Shown here piece after piece: positions 9,447 through 16,632 of a stretch of 64,000 bases of DNA. Origin of the DNA: Azospirillum soli (lineage in GTDB: Bacteria > Pseudomonadota > Alphaproteobacteria > Azospirillales > Azospirillaceae); assembly GCF_017876165.1 (NCBI RefSeq), contig NZ_JAGINQ010000016.1, positions 62,001 to 126,000 of the forward strand. Direction: 5' to 3'. The translations under genes and the position numbers were made by a program. Numbering within the stretch: the first letter of the stretch is position 1; every line of letters starts with the position of its first letter. The notes beneath the pieces were generated by a model. That model searched no databases, was not told where the DNA came from, and saw only the letters and a list, made by a program, of their open reading frames with translations.

Positions 9447-10892
9447 ATGAGCGACCTTGCCCGTCACATCGAAAGCCTGTCCCGCGCCCGTGTTCTGTGC
9501 GTCGGCGACGTTATGCTCGACCGCTTCATCTACGGCTCGGTCGACCGCGTCTCTCCCGAAGCGCCCATCCCGGTCCTGCGGATCGAGCGCGAGGCGTCCA
9601 TGCTCGGCGGCGCCGGCAACGTGGCGGCCAACCTTATGGCGCTCGGCTCCGCCTGCCGCTTCGTCTCGGTGGTCGGCGAGGATCCGGCGGGTTTGGAGAT
9701 CGTCCGCCTCGTCGCCAGGGAGACGGGCGACGGCGGCGGCCTCGTGTCCGAGCCCGGCCGCCAGACCACGGTCAAGACGCGCTTCATCGGCAACCGTCAG
9801 CAGCTTCTGCGCGCCGATGCCGAAACCGTCGCCGCCATCGACTCCGCCGAGGAGGTGATGGTCGCCGCCCGCACCGGCATGCTGACGGTGGGCGCTGTGA
9901 TCCTGTCCGACTATGGCAAGGGCGTGCTGACCACCGACCTCGCCATGCAGTTGATCCACGCGGCGCGCGAGGCCGGCCTGCCCGTGGTCGTGGACCCCAA
10001 GGGCGACGACTACAGCCACTATCGCGGTGCCAGCGTCGTGACGCCCAACCGAAAGGAGCTGATGCAGGCCACCGGCATGCCCGCCGACACCGACGCCGAG
10101 GTCGAGGCCGCTTGCCGCTTCCTGATCGACGCCTGCGGGATCGAGGCCATCGTCGCGACGCGCAGCGAGCGCGGCATGTCCGTGGTCACCCGCGACCGCG
10201 CCACCCACCTGCCGGCCGAAGCGCGCGAGGTGTTCGACGTGTCGGGCGCCGGCGACACGGTGGTCGCCACCCTCACGGCCGCCCTGTCGGTGGGCATCGA
10301 CCTGACCGACGCGGCCCGTCTCGCCAACCTCGCCGCCGGTATCGTCGTCGGAAAGGTCGGCACGGCGGTGGTGCGCGCGCCGGAACTCCTTTCCACGCTG
10401 CACCAGCAGGAATGGCGTCACGGCGAGGAAAAGGTCGCCACGCTGGCCCAGGCCGTGGAGCAGGCGGAGCGCTGGCGCCAGCGCGGCAAGCGCGTCGGCT
10501 TCACCAACGGCTGCTTCGACCTGCTGCACCCCGGCCATATTTCGTTGCTGAATCAGGCGAAGGCCGCCTGCGACGTTCTGATCGTCGGGCTGAACAGCGA
10601 CGCCTCGGTCAAGCGCCTGAAGGGCGAGACCCGCCCCATCCAGAGCGAGACCGCCCGCGCCACCGTTCTCGCGTCGCTCGCCTGCGTCGATCGGGTGGTG
10701 ATTTTCGGCGAGGACACGCCGGAAACGCTGATCCGCGCCCTGCGCCCCGACGTTCTGGTGAAAGGGGCGGACTACACCATCGCCACGGTGGTGGGATCCG
10801 ATTTCGTGCAGAGCTACGGCGGTTCGGTAGTGCTGGCCCAACTGGTCGAGGGCCAGAGCACCACCAACACCATCAAGCGCATGGCGCGCTGA
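9447..10892 (+). CDS. hldE: Bifunctional heptose 7-phosphate kinase / heptose 1-phosphate adenylyltransferase
   Basis: A 481-residue fusion enzyme making ADP-heptose for the LPS inner core. Residues 1 to about 320 are a PfkB/ribokinase-type kinase: [25 protein letters not shown] and the catalytic [12 protein letters not shown] near residue 264. Residues from about 350 to 481 are a nucleotidyltransferase with [16 protein letters not shown] (the HxGH motif) and the end motif [21 protein letters not shown]. The length matches full E. coli-type HldE, so both halves are intact. It is divergent from the TVP38 gene, and a convergent hairpin follows before the entericidin-like gene. Confidence 0.97.
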   Translation: MSDLARHIESLSRARVLCVGDVMLDRFIYGSVDRVSPEAPIPVLRIEREASMLGGAGNVAANLMALGSACRFVSVVGEDPAGLEIVRLVARETGDGGGLVSEPGRQTTVKTRFIGNRQQLLRADAETVAAIDSAEEVMVAARTGMLTVGAVILSDYGKGVLTTDLAMQLIHAAREAGLPVVVDPKGDDYSHYRGASVVTPNRKELMQATGMPADTDAEVEAACRFLIDACGIEAIVATRSERGMSVVTRDRATHLPAEAREVFDVSGAGDTVVATLTAALSVGIDLTDAARLANLAAGIVVGKVGTAVVRAPELLSTLHQQEWRHGEEKVATLAQAVEQAERWRQRGKRVGFTNGCFDLLHPGHISLLNQAKAACDVLIVGLNSDASVKRLKGETRPIQSETARATVLASLACVDRVVIFGEDTPETLIRALRPDVLVKGADYTIATVVGSDFVQSYGGSVVLAQLVEGQSTTNTIKRMAR

Positions 10893-10907
10893 TCCGAACT
10901 CCCTCCC

Positions 10908-10938
10908 GATCCTCCCCCATCCGTGACGGGGGAGGATC
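10908..10938. terminator. Perfect 11-bp-stem hairpin between convergent genes
   Basis: GATCCTCCCCC (10908-10918) and its exact complement GGGGGAGGATC (10928-10938) enclose a 9-nt loop. It sits between the convergent hldE and entericidin-like genes and could terminate both. No T-run follows. Its GGGGGAGG core resembles other dispersed palindromes in the window. Confidence 0.5.
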
Positions 10939-10958
10939 GCAGAGGAAGGCAACCGACC

Positions 10959-11117
10959 TTACATCTTCTTCTGGACGCTGTCCGCCGACCGCTCCATGGC
11001 GCGGCCACCGGCCTGCACGTCCTCGCCCGCGCCGGCGACGGTGTTGCAGGCGGCGAGGCTGGAACCCAGGGCGGCGCCGAGCACGGCGAACATCACGAAC
11101 TTCTTCAGAGTACGCAT
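10959..11117 (-). CDS. Entericidin-like small lipoprotein
   Basis: A 52-residue protein with a basic n-region (MRTLKKF), a hydrophobic core and a lipobox LAAC, giving a mature lipoprotein that starts CNTVAGAGEDVQAGG and ends SADSVQKKM. This is the entericidin A/B pattern (small envelope lipoprotein, stress-linked in enterobacteria). ATG 11117 is preceded by GGGAGAC at a good distance, which decides against a longer reading from 11174. No antidote partner is visible nearby. The biological role in this organism is not established. Confidence 0.88.
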   Translation of the reverse strand: MRTLKKFVMFAVLGAALGSSLAACNTVAGAGEDVQAGGRAMERSADSVQKKM

Positions 11118-11254
11118 GGTTGTCTCCCGGTTGCAGTGACGTGCAATCGCCGGAAAAACGCGGAAAAGGGGCAAAGGGTTTCCGATCCGCCGCGGAACAG
11201 AGGGGCAGATCCCCCGTTCAAAAGGATTAGGGAACCCGGAAGAGGAGGGTGCGC

Positions 11255-12133
11255 ATGTTCGAGGGATTCGCTCGCCGTCGTGTCGCCACCAGCGGGGCGG
11301 AGATCAACGCGCTGGTTGGGGGCGAAGGCCCTCCGCTCCTGCTTTTGCACGGGTTTCCGCAGTCCCAAGTCATGTGGCATCGGGTCGCACCGATGCTGGC
11401 CGAACGCTTCACCGTGGTGGCCGCCGACCTGCGGGGGTACGGCGATTCGTCGAAGCCGCCGGGTGATCCGGCGCATGAGACGTACTCCAAACGCGCCGTC
11501 GCCAAGGATCAGGTCGAGATGATGGCGGCGCTGGGCTTCGACCGCTTCCGCTTGGCCGGCCATGACCGGGGCGCACGGGTGGCGCACCGCCTGACGCTCG
11601 ACCACCCCAGCCGGGTGGAGCGCGTGGCCTTCCTCGACATCATCCCGACCGTCGAGGTGTTCGAGCGCGTCGATCAGGCCATGGGCATGGCCTATTACCA
11701 CTGGTTCTTCCTGATCCAGCCCGACGGCCTGCCGGAGCACATGATCGGGCTGGATCCCGAATTCTACCTGCGCCGCGTGCTGGGCTCCATCAGCGGGACC
11801 GGCGACGTCTTCGACCCGGAGGCCGTGGCCGCCTACCTCCGCGCCTTCCGCGATCCCGCCACCGTCCACGCCATGTGCGAGGACTACCGGGCCGGCGCCA
11901 GCATCGACCTCGTCCACGACCGCGAGGACCGCGCCGCCGGCCGCAAGATCACCGGCCCGACGCTGGCCTTGTGGGGCAGCAACAGCACGGTCGGCCGCCT
12001 CTACGCCGACCCGCTGTCCATCTGGCGTCCGTACGCTCCGGCGATCCAGGGCCAGGCGCTGCCGGCCGGCCATTTCCTCCCGGAGGAAGCCCCGGAGGAG
12101 ACGGTGCGGGCGCTGGTGGACTTCTTCGGGTAG
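11255..12133 (+). CDS. Haloacetate (fluoroacetate-type) dehalogenase, alpha/beta hydrolase fold
   Basis: A 292-residue cytosolic alpha/beta hydrolase. From ATG 11255 the nucleophile motif HDRGAR places the catalytic Asp at 104, with Arg105 and Arg108. The acid Asp128 is in FLDIIPT, a His149-Trp150 pair is in YYHWFF, Tyr211 is in EDYRAGASID and the general-base His273 is in GHFLPEE. These correspond nearly residue for residue to the characterised bacterial fluoroacetate dehalogenases, including the His-Trp-Tyr fluoride pocket. An Asp nucleophile excludes an ordinary Ser esterase. AGAGGAGGG ends 5 bp before ATG 11255, which rules out the upstream GTG at 11249. Epoxide hydrolase is the main alternative, but the RGYGDSSKP and HW features favour dehalogenase. 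Confidence 0.88.
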   Translation: MFEGFARRRVATSGAEINALVGGEGPPLLLLHGFPQSQVMWHRVAPMLAERFTVVAADLRGYGDSSKPPGDPAHETYSKRAVAKDQVEMMAALGFDRFRLAGHDRGARVAHRLTLDHPSRVERVAFLDIIPTVEVFERVDQAMGMAYYHWFFLIQPDGLPEHMIGLDPEFYLRRVLGSISGTGDVFDPEAVAAYLRAFRDPATVHAMCEDYRAGASIDLVHDREDRAAGRKITGPTLALWGSNSTVGRLYADPLSIWRPYAPAIQGQALPAGHFLPEEAPEETVRALVDFFG

Positions 12134-12308
12134 CCATACCCCCTGAAACCCGCCCCAGCCAGGGCGCGACGTACTGCCCGACCCGCCCCCTCGGACGAAC
12201 TGTCCCGTTGCCAGTTGCGGTTCGCGCGGGCATAAATCGGCGCGCGGCCCTCCCCGCTGGATGGGACGGCTTTTGGCGAAGACAAGAATGGCGGAAGGAA
12301 AGCCCCCT

Positions 12309-13709
12309 ATGGCTGAAAGCACTTACGACGTCGTCGTTGTCGGCGGCGGTCCCGGCGGTTACGTGTGCGCGATCCGTGCGGCGCAGCTCGGTTTCAAGGT
12401 CGCGTGCGTGGAGAAGCGGTCCGCTCTCGGCGGCACCTGCCTGAACGTCGGCTGCATCCCGTCGAAGGCGCTGCTCTCGGCGTCGGAGAAGTATGAGGAA
12501 GCCAAGCACGGCCTCGCCAAGTTCGGCATCAAGGTCGGCGACGTGCAGCTCGACCTGCCGGGCATGCTGGCCCACAAGGACAAGGTCGTCAAAGAGAACA
12601 CCGGCGGCATCGAGTTCCTGTTCAAGAAGAACAAGATCGCCTGGCTGAAGGGCGCCGGCCGCATCACCGCCCCGAACACGGTCGAGGTCGAGGGCGTCGG
12701 CACCGTCACCGCCAACAAGGCCATCGTGATCGCCACCGGCTCCGAGGTCACCCCGCTGCCGGGCATCGAGATCGACGAGCAGAAGATCGTCTCCTCCACC
12801 GGCGCCCTTGAGCTGCCGGAGGTGCCGAAGCGCCTCGTCGTCATCGGCGGCGGCGTGATCGGTCTGGAGCTGGGCTCGGTCTGGGGCCGCCTCGGCTCGC
12901 AGGTCACCGTCGTGGAGTTCCTCGACCGCGTGCTGCCGACCATGGACGGCGAAGTGTCCAAGCAGATGCAGCGCATCCTCGGCAAGCAGGGCATGACCTT
13001 CAAGCTGGGCGCCAAGGTCACCGGCGCCAAGGTCACCAACACCGGCGTCACCCTGTCGGTCGAGCCCGCTGCCGGCGGCACCGCTGAGGAGATCGAGGCC
13101 GACGTGGTCCTGGTCGCCATCGGCCGCCGCCCGTACATCAACGGCCTGGGTCTCGACTCGGTCGGCGTGGAGTTGGACAACCGTGGCCGCGTGAAGATCG
13201 GCAAGCATTTCGAGACCAACGTGCCGGGCATCTACGCCATCGGCGACGTGGTCGAAGGCCCGATGCTGGCCCACAAGGCGGAAGAGGAGGGCGTTGCGCT
13301 CGCCGAGCTGCTGGCCGGTCAGGCGGGCCACGTCAACCACGACCTCGTCCCCGGTGTCGTCTACACGTGGCCGGAAGTGGCCGCCGTGGGCAAGACCGAG
13401 GAGGAGCTGAAGGCCGCCGGCATCCAGTACAAGGCCGGCAAGTTCCCCTTCACCGCCAACGGCCGCGCCCGCGCGATGGCCGCCACGGACGGCTTTGTGA
13501 AGATCCTGGCCGATGCCCGCACCGACAAGGTTCTGGGCGTCCACATGGTCGGCCCGAACGTGTCGGAGATGGTCGCCGAGCTGGCTCTCGCCATGGAGTT
13601 TAGCGCGTCGGCCGAGGACATCGCCCGCACCTGCCACGCTCACCCGACCCTGTCGGAAGTGACCAAGGAAGCGGCCCTGGCCGTGGACGGCCGTCCGCTG
13701 CACATGTAA
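12309..13709 (+). CDS. lpdA: Dihydrolipoamide dehydrogenase (E3)
   Basis: A 466-residue flavoenzyme that reoxidises lipoyl groups of the pyruvate, 2-oxoglutarate or branched-chain complexes using NAD. Visible motifs are FAD-binding VVGGGPGGYVCA, redox disulfide GGTCLNVGCIPSK, NAD-binding VVIGGGVIGLELG, YAIGDVVEGPMLAHKAEEEG, and the intact C-terminal HAHPTLSE with the catalytic His-Glu pair. Full family length. ATG 12309 is preceded by GGAAGGAAAG. No E1 or E2 gene is next to it, so which complex it serves cannot be told from the window. It is followed by a palindrome and a repeat-rich gap. Confidence 0.96.
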   Translation: MAESTYDVVVVGGGPGGYVCAIRAAQLGFKVACVEKRSALGGTCLNVGCIPSKALLSASEKYEEAKHGLAKFGIKVGDVQLDLPGMLAHKDKVVKENTGGIEFLFKKNKIAWLKGAGRITAPNTVEVEGVGTVTANKAIVIATGSEVTPLPGIEIDEQKIVSSTGALELPEVPKRLVVIGGGVIGLELGSVWGRLGSQVTVVEFLDRVLPTMDGEVSKQMQRILGKQGMTFKLGAKVTGAKVTNTGVTLSVEPAAGGTAEEIEADVVLVAIGRRPYINGLGLDSVGVELDNRGRVKIGKHFETNVPGIYAIGDVVEGPMLAHKAEEEGVALAELLAGQAGHVNHDLVPGVVYTWPEVAAVGKTEEELKAAGIQYKAGKFPFTANGRARAMAATDGFVKILADARTDKVLGVHMVGPNVSEMVAELALAMEFSASAEDIARTCHAHPTLSEVTKEAALAVDGRPLHM

Positions 13710-13720
13710 GTCGCCTTGGC

Positions 13721-13748
13721 TCCCTCCCCTGCAAGAGCGGGGGAGGGA
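13721..13748. terminator. Inverted repeat downstream of lpdA
   Basis: TCCCTCCCC (13721-13729) is complementary to GGGGAGGGA (13740-13748), with a 10-nt loop, 12 bp after the lpdA stop. It may act as a terminator. It has no T-run and shares its sequence with the dispersed GGGGGAGGG palindrome family. Confidence 0.45.
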
Positions 13749-13827
13749 AACCCCTGTTCGTCATCCCCGCGAAGGCGCACGGCTGTCCGGTGAAACATTT
13801 CCGCTTGGAGCGTTCTGTTTCTTCACC

Positions 13828-13909
13828 GTCATCCCCGCGCAGGCGGGGATCCAGAAGTTTCCCACCTAAGCACTTGTTCGGCCTGGATTGCCGCCTTCGC
13901 GGGAATGAC
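13828..13909. repeat. 82-bp palindromic dispersed repeat, copy 1
   Basis: The left arm starts GTCATCCCCGCGCAGGCGGG and the right arm ends CCGCCTTCGCGGGAATGAC, so the element folds end to end and each arm is itself palindromic. A copy of identical length (82 bp, about 72 positions identical, arms best conserved) lies at 57904-57985, and a partly degraded copy at 14015-14092. A lone left arm (TCATCCCCGCGAAGGCG) is at 13761. It lies in the 429-bp gap 13710-14138 between lpdA and xerC, in which no gene is supported. Confidence 0.85.
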
Positions 13910-14014
13910 GAATTGGGGGCGAGCAGGCTCTGTGAAACACTGGTGTCAATCCGGAAGACTCGCGCAAAAACAATCCAGCCCCTTCAAGCCCTTAACCCCG
14001 TTCCCCGGACAGCC

Positions 14015-14092
14015 GTGCGCGAAGGCGGGGATCCAGAAAGCTCCGCACAGACCTGCTGATCCGGTCTGGATTCCCGCCTTCGCGGGAATGAC
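14015..14092. repeat. 82-bp palindromic dispersed repeat, copy 2 (left arm degraded)
   Basis: The left arm is reduced to GCGCGAAGGCGGGGATCCAG. The right arm CTGGATTCCCGCCTTCGCGG is intact and followed by GAATGAC. Same orientation as copy 1, about 190 bp away. It ends 47 bp before the xerC stop, so it could form the 3' end of the xerC transcript. Confidence 0.8.
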
Positions 14093-14138
14093 GGTGGAGA
14101 GGTGGATCAGCGCCCGTGAGGGGTAGGGTGGGGTGGAT

Positions 14139-15098
14139 TTACTCTTTTGTCTTCGCCCGTGGATGCGCGGCGCGATAGACCGCCATCAACTGCTCCGTCT
14201 CCACGTCCGTGTAGCGTTGCGTCGTGGACAGGGACGCGTGCCCCAGCAAGTCCTGGATCGCTCGCAGATCCCCACCGTCCGCCAGCAGATGCGTGGCGAA
14301 GCTGTGCCGCAGCGCGTGCGGCGTGGCCGTCTCCGGCAGTCCCATCAGCCGCCGCAGGTGTTGCATCTGCCGCTGCGCGATGGCCGGGTTCAGCGGCCCA
14401 CCCCGCACTCCCACGAACAGCGGCGCGTCCGGCCCCTGGTTAAACGGGCAGGCGTCCATGTAGGCCCGCACCGCCTCGGTCACCGCCGGTAGGACTGGAA
14501 CGATCCGCTCCTTGCGCCCCTTGCCGGTCACCCGCAGCACGTCGCCGAGCGGCGCGTCCTTCCGCGCCAGCCCCAACGCCTCCGAGATGCGCAGGCCGCA
14601 GCCGTACAGCAGCGTGAACAAAGCGCGGTCCCGCTTGCCGATCCAAGGCTCGTCGGGGTCTGTCTCCGCCGTCTCCAGCAGCCGGTCGGCGTCCACTTCG
14701 GTCAGGGGGCGGGGCACCGGCCGCTTCACCTTCGGGGTGGACAGCGTCCCGATGGCCGCGTTGTGGAGCCGCCCGCTGCGGTCCATCCAGCGGAAGAGGT
14801 TCCGCACGGCGGCCAGCGCCCGCGCTCGGCTTGCGTTGATCAGTCCGTCGCCGGCCAGCCGCGACAGCCAAGCCCGGAAGTCGGCCGGCTTCAGCGAGCC
14901 CAGATCGTTCATGGACGGCGGACGGCCTTGGTAACCGGTCAGGAACTCCAGGAAGCCGGCCACGTCGCCGATGTAGGCGGTCAGGGTGTGGGGGGAAACG
15001 TTGCGCTCGCTCTCCAGCCAGCGCCGCCAGTGGGCCAGCGCGTCCTGCACGTCCGGCTGGGCCGAGAAGCCGAGAACGGCTTCCTGCTTTTTGGTCAT
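14139..15098 (-). CDS. xerC: Tyrosine recombinase XerC
   Basis: A 319-residue site-specific recombinase that resolves chromosome dimers at dif with XerD. The N-terminal SAM-like core-binding domain (about 15-105) precedes the catalytic domain. Its residues are visible: Arg in CGLRISEALGL, Lys in GKGRKERIVP, the HxxR pair in HALRHSFATHLL, His in LGHASLSTTQ and the nucleophile Tyr in RYTDVE. The length fits XerC/D, and the neighbours (DUF484 10 bp upstream, then fsa and priA) match the usual alphaproteobacterial xerC setting. It is not linked to any integron or phage here. Confidence 0.94.
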   Translation of the reverse strand: MTKKQEAVLGFSAQPDVQDALAHWRRWLESERNVSPHTLTAYIGDVAGFLEFLTGYQGRPPSMNDLGSLKPADFRAWLSRLAGDGLINASRARALAAVRNLFRWMDRSGRLHNAAIGTLSTPKVKRPVPRPLTEVDADRLLETAETDPDEPWIGKRDRALFTLLYGCGLRISEALGLARKDAPLGDVLRVTGKGRKERIVPVLPAVTEAVRAYMDACPFNQGPDAPLFVGVRGGPLNPAIAQRQMQHLRRLMGLPETATPHALRHSFATHLLADGGDLRAIQDLLGHASLSTTQRYTDVETEQLMAVYRAAHPRAKTKE

Positions 15099-15108
15099 GC
15101 CGCCCCGA

Positions 15109-15792
15109 TTATGCCGGCAGTTCGAGCCAGCCGCGGATCACCCGCTCCACCACGCGAGCGAGGAAGCCGACCAACTCCGTGCCCTGTCCGGTGTGGAAGG
15201 TGTCCGGCTCCCGGCTGCCGAAGGCCAGCATGCCCTCGGGCGTTTCGCTGGAGACCTGAAGGCGGATCAGCGCCTCCGACCGGACCAGCCCGGCGCCGGG
15301 GCCGTAGATCTCCGGATCACCCTGGATGTCGGCGTTCAGCGCCACGTCAGCCTTGCCGAGGTAACGGTCGACCGTCCCCGGCTCGACCACCCGGACGCCG
15401 CTGGTCTGAACGTGCGGGGTGTCGTACCCGTTCGACTCGACGACGAGGCAGGCGACGTCCAGGTCCAGCAGGACGGCCAAGTCGGTCGTGATGGTCTGGA
15501 TCAGCTGCTCGAAACTCTGCGCGTCCAGCAGGAACAGCACGGCCGCGTGGATGCGGTTCTGGCTGTTCAGGTTGGCGCGCGAGGTGCCGATCAGCTCGCG
15601 CTGCTGGTCCTTCAGGTGGCGCACCTCGCCGCGCAAGCGCTCCACCATGAAGGCCTGGAGGTCCACCACCCCACGGCCGCGATCGAGCGACGGCGGCGTC
15701 AGGTGGTGGACCAGATCGGCATGCTGGACCAGGAAATCGGGATGTTCCCGCAGGTAGGCGCACACGTCCTCAGGGGTCAGTGCGTCTTTCAT
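15109..15792 (-). CDS. DUF484 family protein (GAF-like)
   Basis: A 227-residue cytosolic protein of the DUF484 family, recognised by LTPEDVCAYLREHPDFLVQHADLV near the N-terminus, then a heptad-rich helix (ERLRGEVRHLKDQQRELI) and a GAF-like C-terminal domain (LAVLLDLDVACLVVESN ... GMLAFGSREPDTFHTGQGTELVGFLARVVERVI). The family is habitually linked to xerC, as here (10 bp apart, same strand). Molecular function is unknown. ATG 15792 is preferred; ATG 15822 would add ten residues. Neither has a strong ribosome binding site. Confidence 0.85.
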   Translation of the reverse strand: MKDALTPEDVCAYLREHPDFLVQHADLVHHLTPPSLDRGRGVVDLQAFMVERLRGEVRHLKDQQRELIGTSRANLNSQNRIHAAVLFLLDAQSFEQLIQTITTDLAVLLDLDVACLVVESNGYDTPHVQTSGVRVVEPGTVDRYLGKADVALNADIQGDPEIYGPGAGLVRSEALIRLQVSSETPEGMLAFGSREPDTFHTGQGTELVGFLARVVERVIRGWLELPA

Positions 15793-15841
15793 GCGGTGGG
15801 TGTGTCCCGGCTCGCGGCCCATGGTATCCGTCCAACCCTTA

Positions 15842-15884
15842 TTACAGGATCGACCCTTACAGGATCGGCCCGTTAAAGAATCGA
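15842..15884. repeat. Triplicated gene end: three tandem copies spanning the fsa stop codon
   Basis: On the minus strand the last codons and stop of the transaldolase gene, TCGATTCTTTAA, are followed by two further copies reading CGATCCTGTAA. Plus-strand positions are 15873-15884, 15858-15869 and 15842-15853, with unit spacing of 15 then 16 bp. The second stop is in frame with the first; the third is not. Unit consensus is AGGATCGNCCCGTYA, which also occurs at 33239 and 54801. Confidence 0.8.
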
Positions 15885-16529
15885 CTGGCCGGTCTTCTTC
15901 CAGTCCTCGACGAACTGGGCGAGGCCCTTGTCGGTCAACGGGTGGTTGAACAGCTGCTTCAGCACGCTGGCCGGGGCGGTCACCACATGGGCGCCCAGGC
16001 GGGCGGCCTTGACGATGTGCATCGGGTTGCGGATCGAGGCGACCAGCACTTCGGTCTTGAAGTGGTCGTAGTTGCGGTAAATCTCGCAAATGTCGGTGAT
16101 GATGCCCATACCGTCCTGGCCGATGTCGTCCAGGCGGCCGACGAACGGCGACACGAAGGAGGCGCCGGCCTTGGCGGCCAGGATCGCCTGCGCCGGCGAG
16201 AAGCACAGCGTGACGTTGACCATCGTCCCTTCGGAGGACAGAATCTTGCAGACCTTGAGACCCGCCGGCGTCAGCGGCACCTTGACCGCGACGCGGTGGG
16301 AGATCTTGGCGATCTTGTGCGCTTCGGCGAGCATGGTTTCGAAGTCGGTGGAGGCCACCTCGGCGCTCACCGGGCCGTTCACCACCTCGCAGATCTCCGA
16401 CACGAGGTCGAGGAACTTGCGACCGGTCTTGGCGACCAGGGAGGGGTTGGTGGTAACACCGTCCAGCAGGCCGCTGTCGGCCAGATCGCGGATCTCGGCG
16501 ATGTCGGCGGTGTCGACGAAGAACTTCAT
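15873..16529 (-). CDS. tal: Transaldolase / fructose-6-phosphate aldolase family
   Basis: A 218-residue enzyme of the small transaldolase (TalB/Fsa, subfamily 3B) group. It acts in the non-oxidative pentose phosphate pathway on sedoheptulose 7-phosphate and glyceraldehyde 3-phosphate, or cleaves fructose 6-phosphate. The start [16 protein letters not shown], the [12 protein letters not shown] signature and the Schiff-base Lys83 in [10 protein letters not shown] are visible, as are [26 protein letters not shown] and the C-terminal Asp-Trp-Lys. Sequence alone does not settle transaldolase versus aldolase activity. It is divergent from priA, and its 3' end is tandemly repeated. Confidence 0.93.
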   Translation of the reverse strand: MKFFVDTADIAEIRDLADSGLLDGVTTNPSLVAKTGRKFLDLVSEICEVVNGPVSAEVASTDFETMLAEAHKIAKISHRVAVKVPLTPAGLKVCKILSSEGTMVNVTLCFSPAQAILAAKAGASFVSPFVGRLDDIGQDGMGIITDICEIYRNYDHFKTEVLVASIRNPMHIVKAARLGAHVVTAPASVLKQLFNHPLTDKGLAQFVEDWKKTGQSIL

Positions 16530-16632
16530 GACGACGAATCCATACTTGCTGATGAAGACCGGGCCCCGCCGCGCGGGATATGCCTCCAGGCGCTATCCCC
16601 ATTGGCGCTTCGGCCAGGGGGCACTTTAGCCC

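Noticed and set aside
12309-13709. lpdA and the flavoprotein at 7237 as duplicates of one gene
   Set aside because: They share the fold, but the flavoprotein lacks the HPTLSE histidine and differs throughout; they are distinct families.
13721-14092. Possible insertion sequence between lpdA and xerC
   Set aside because: No transposase reading frame or long terminal repeats are present; only short palindromic repeats are seen.
14139-15098. XerC as an integron or phage integrase
   Set aside because: Neighbouring DUF484 and the family motifs fit the housekeeping recombinase; no attachment site or phage genes lie nearby.
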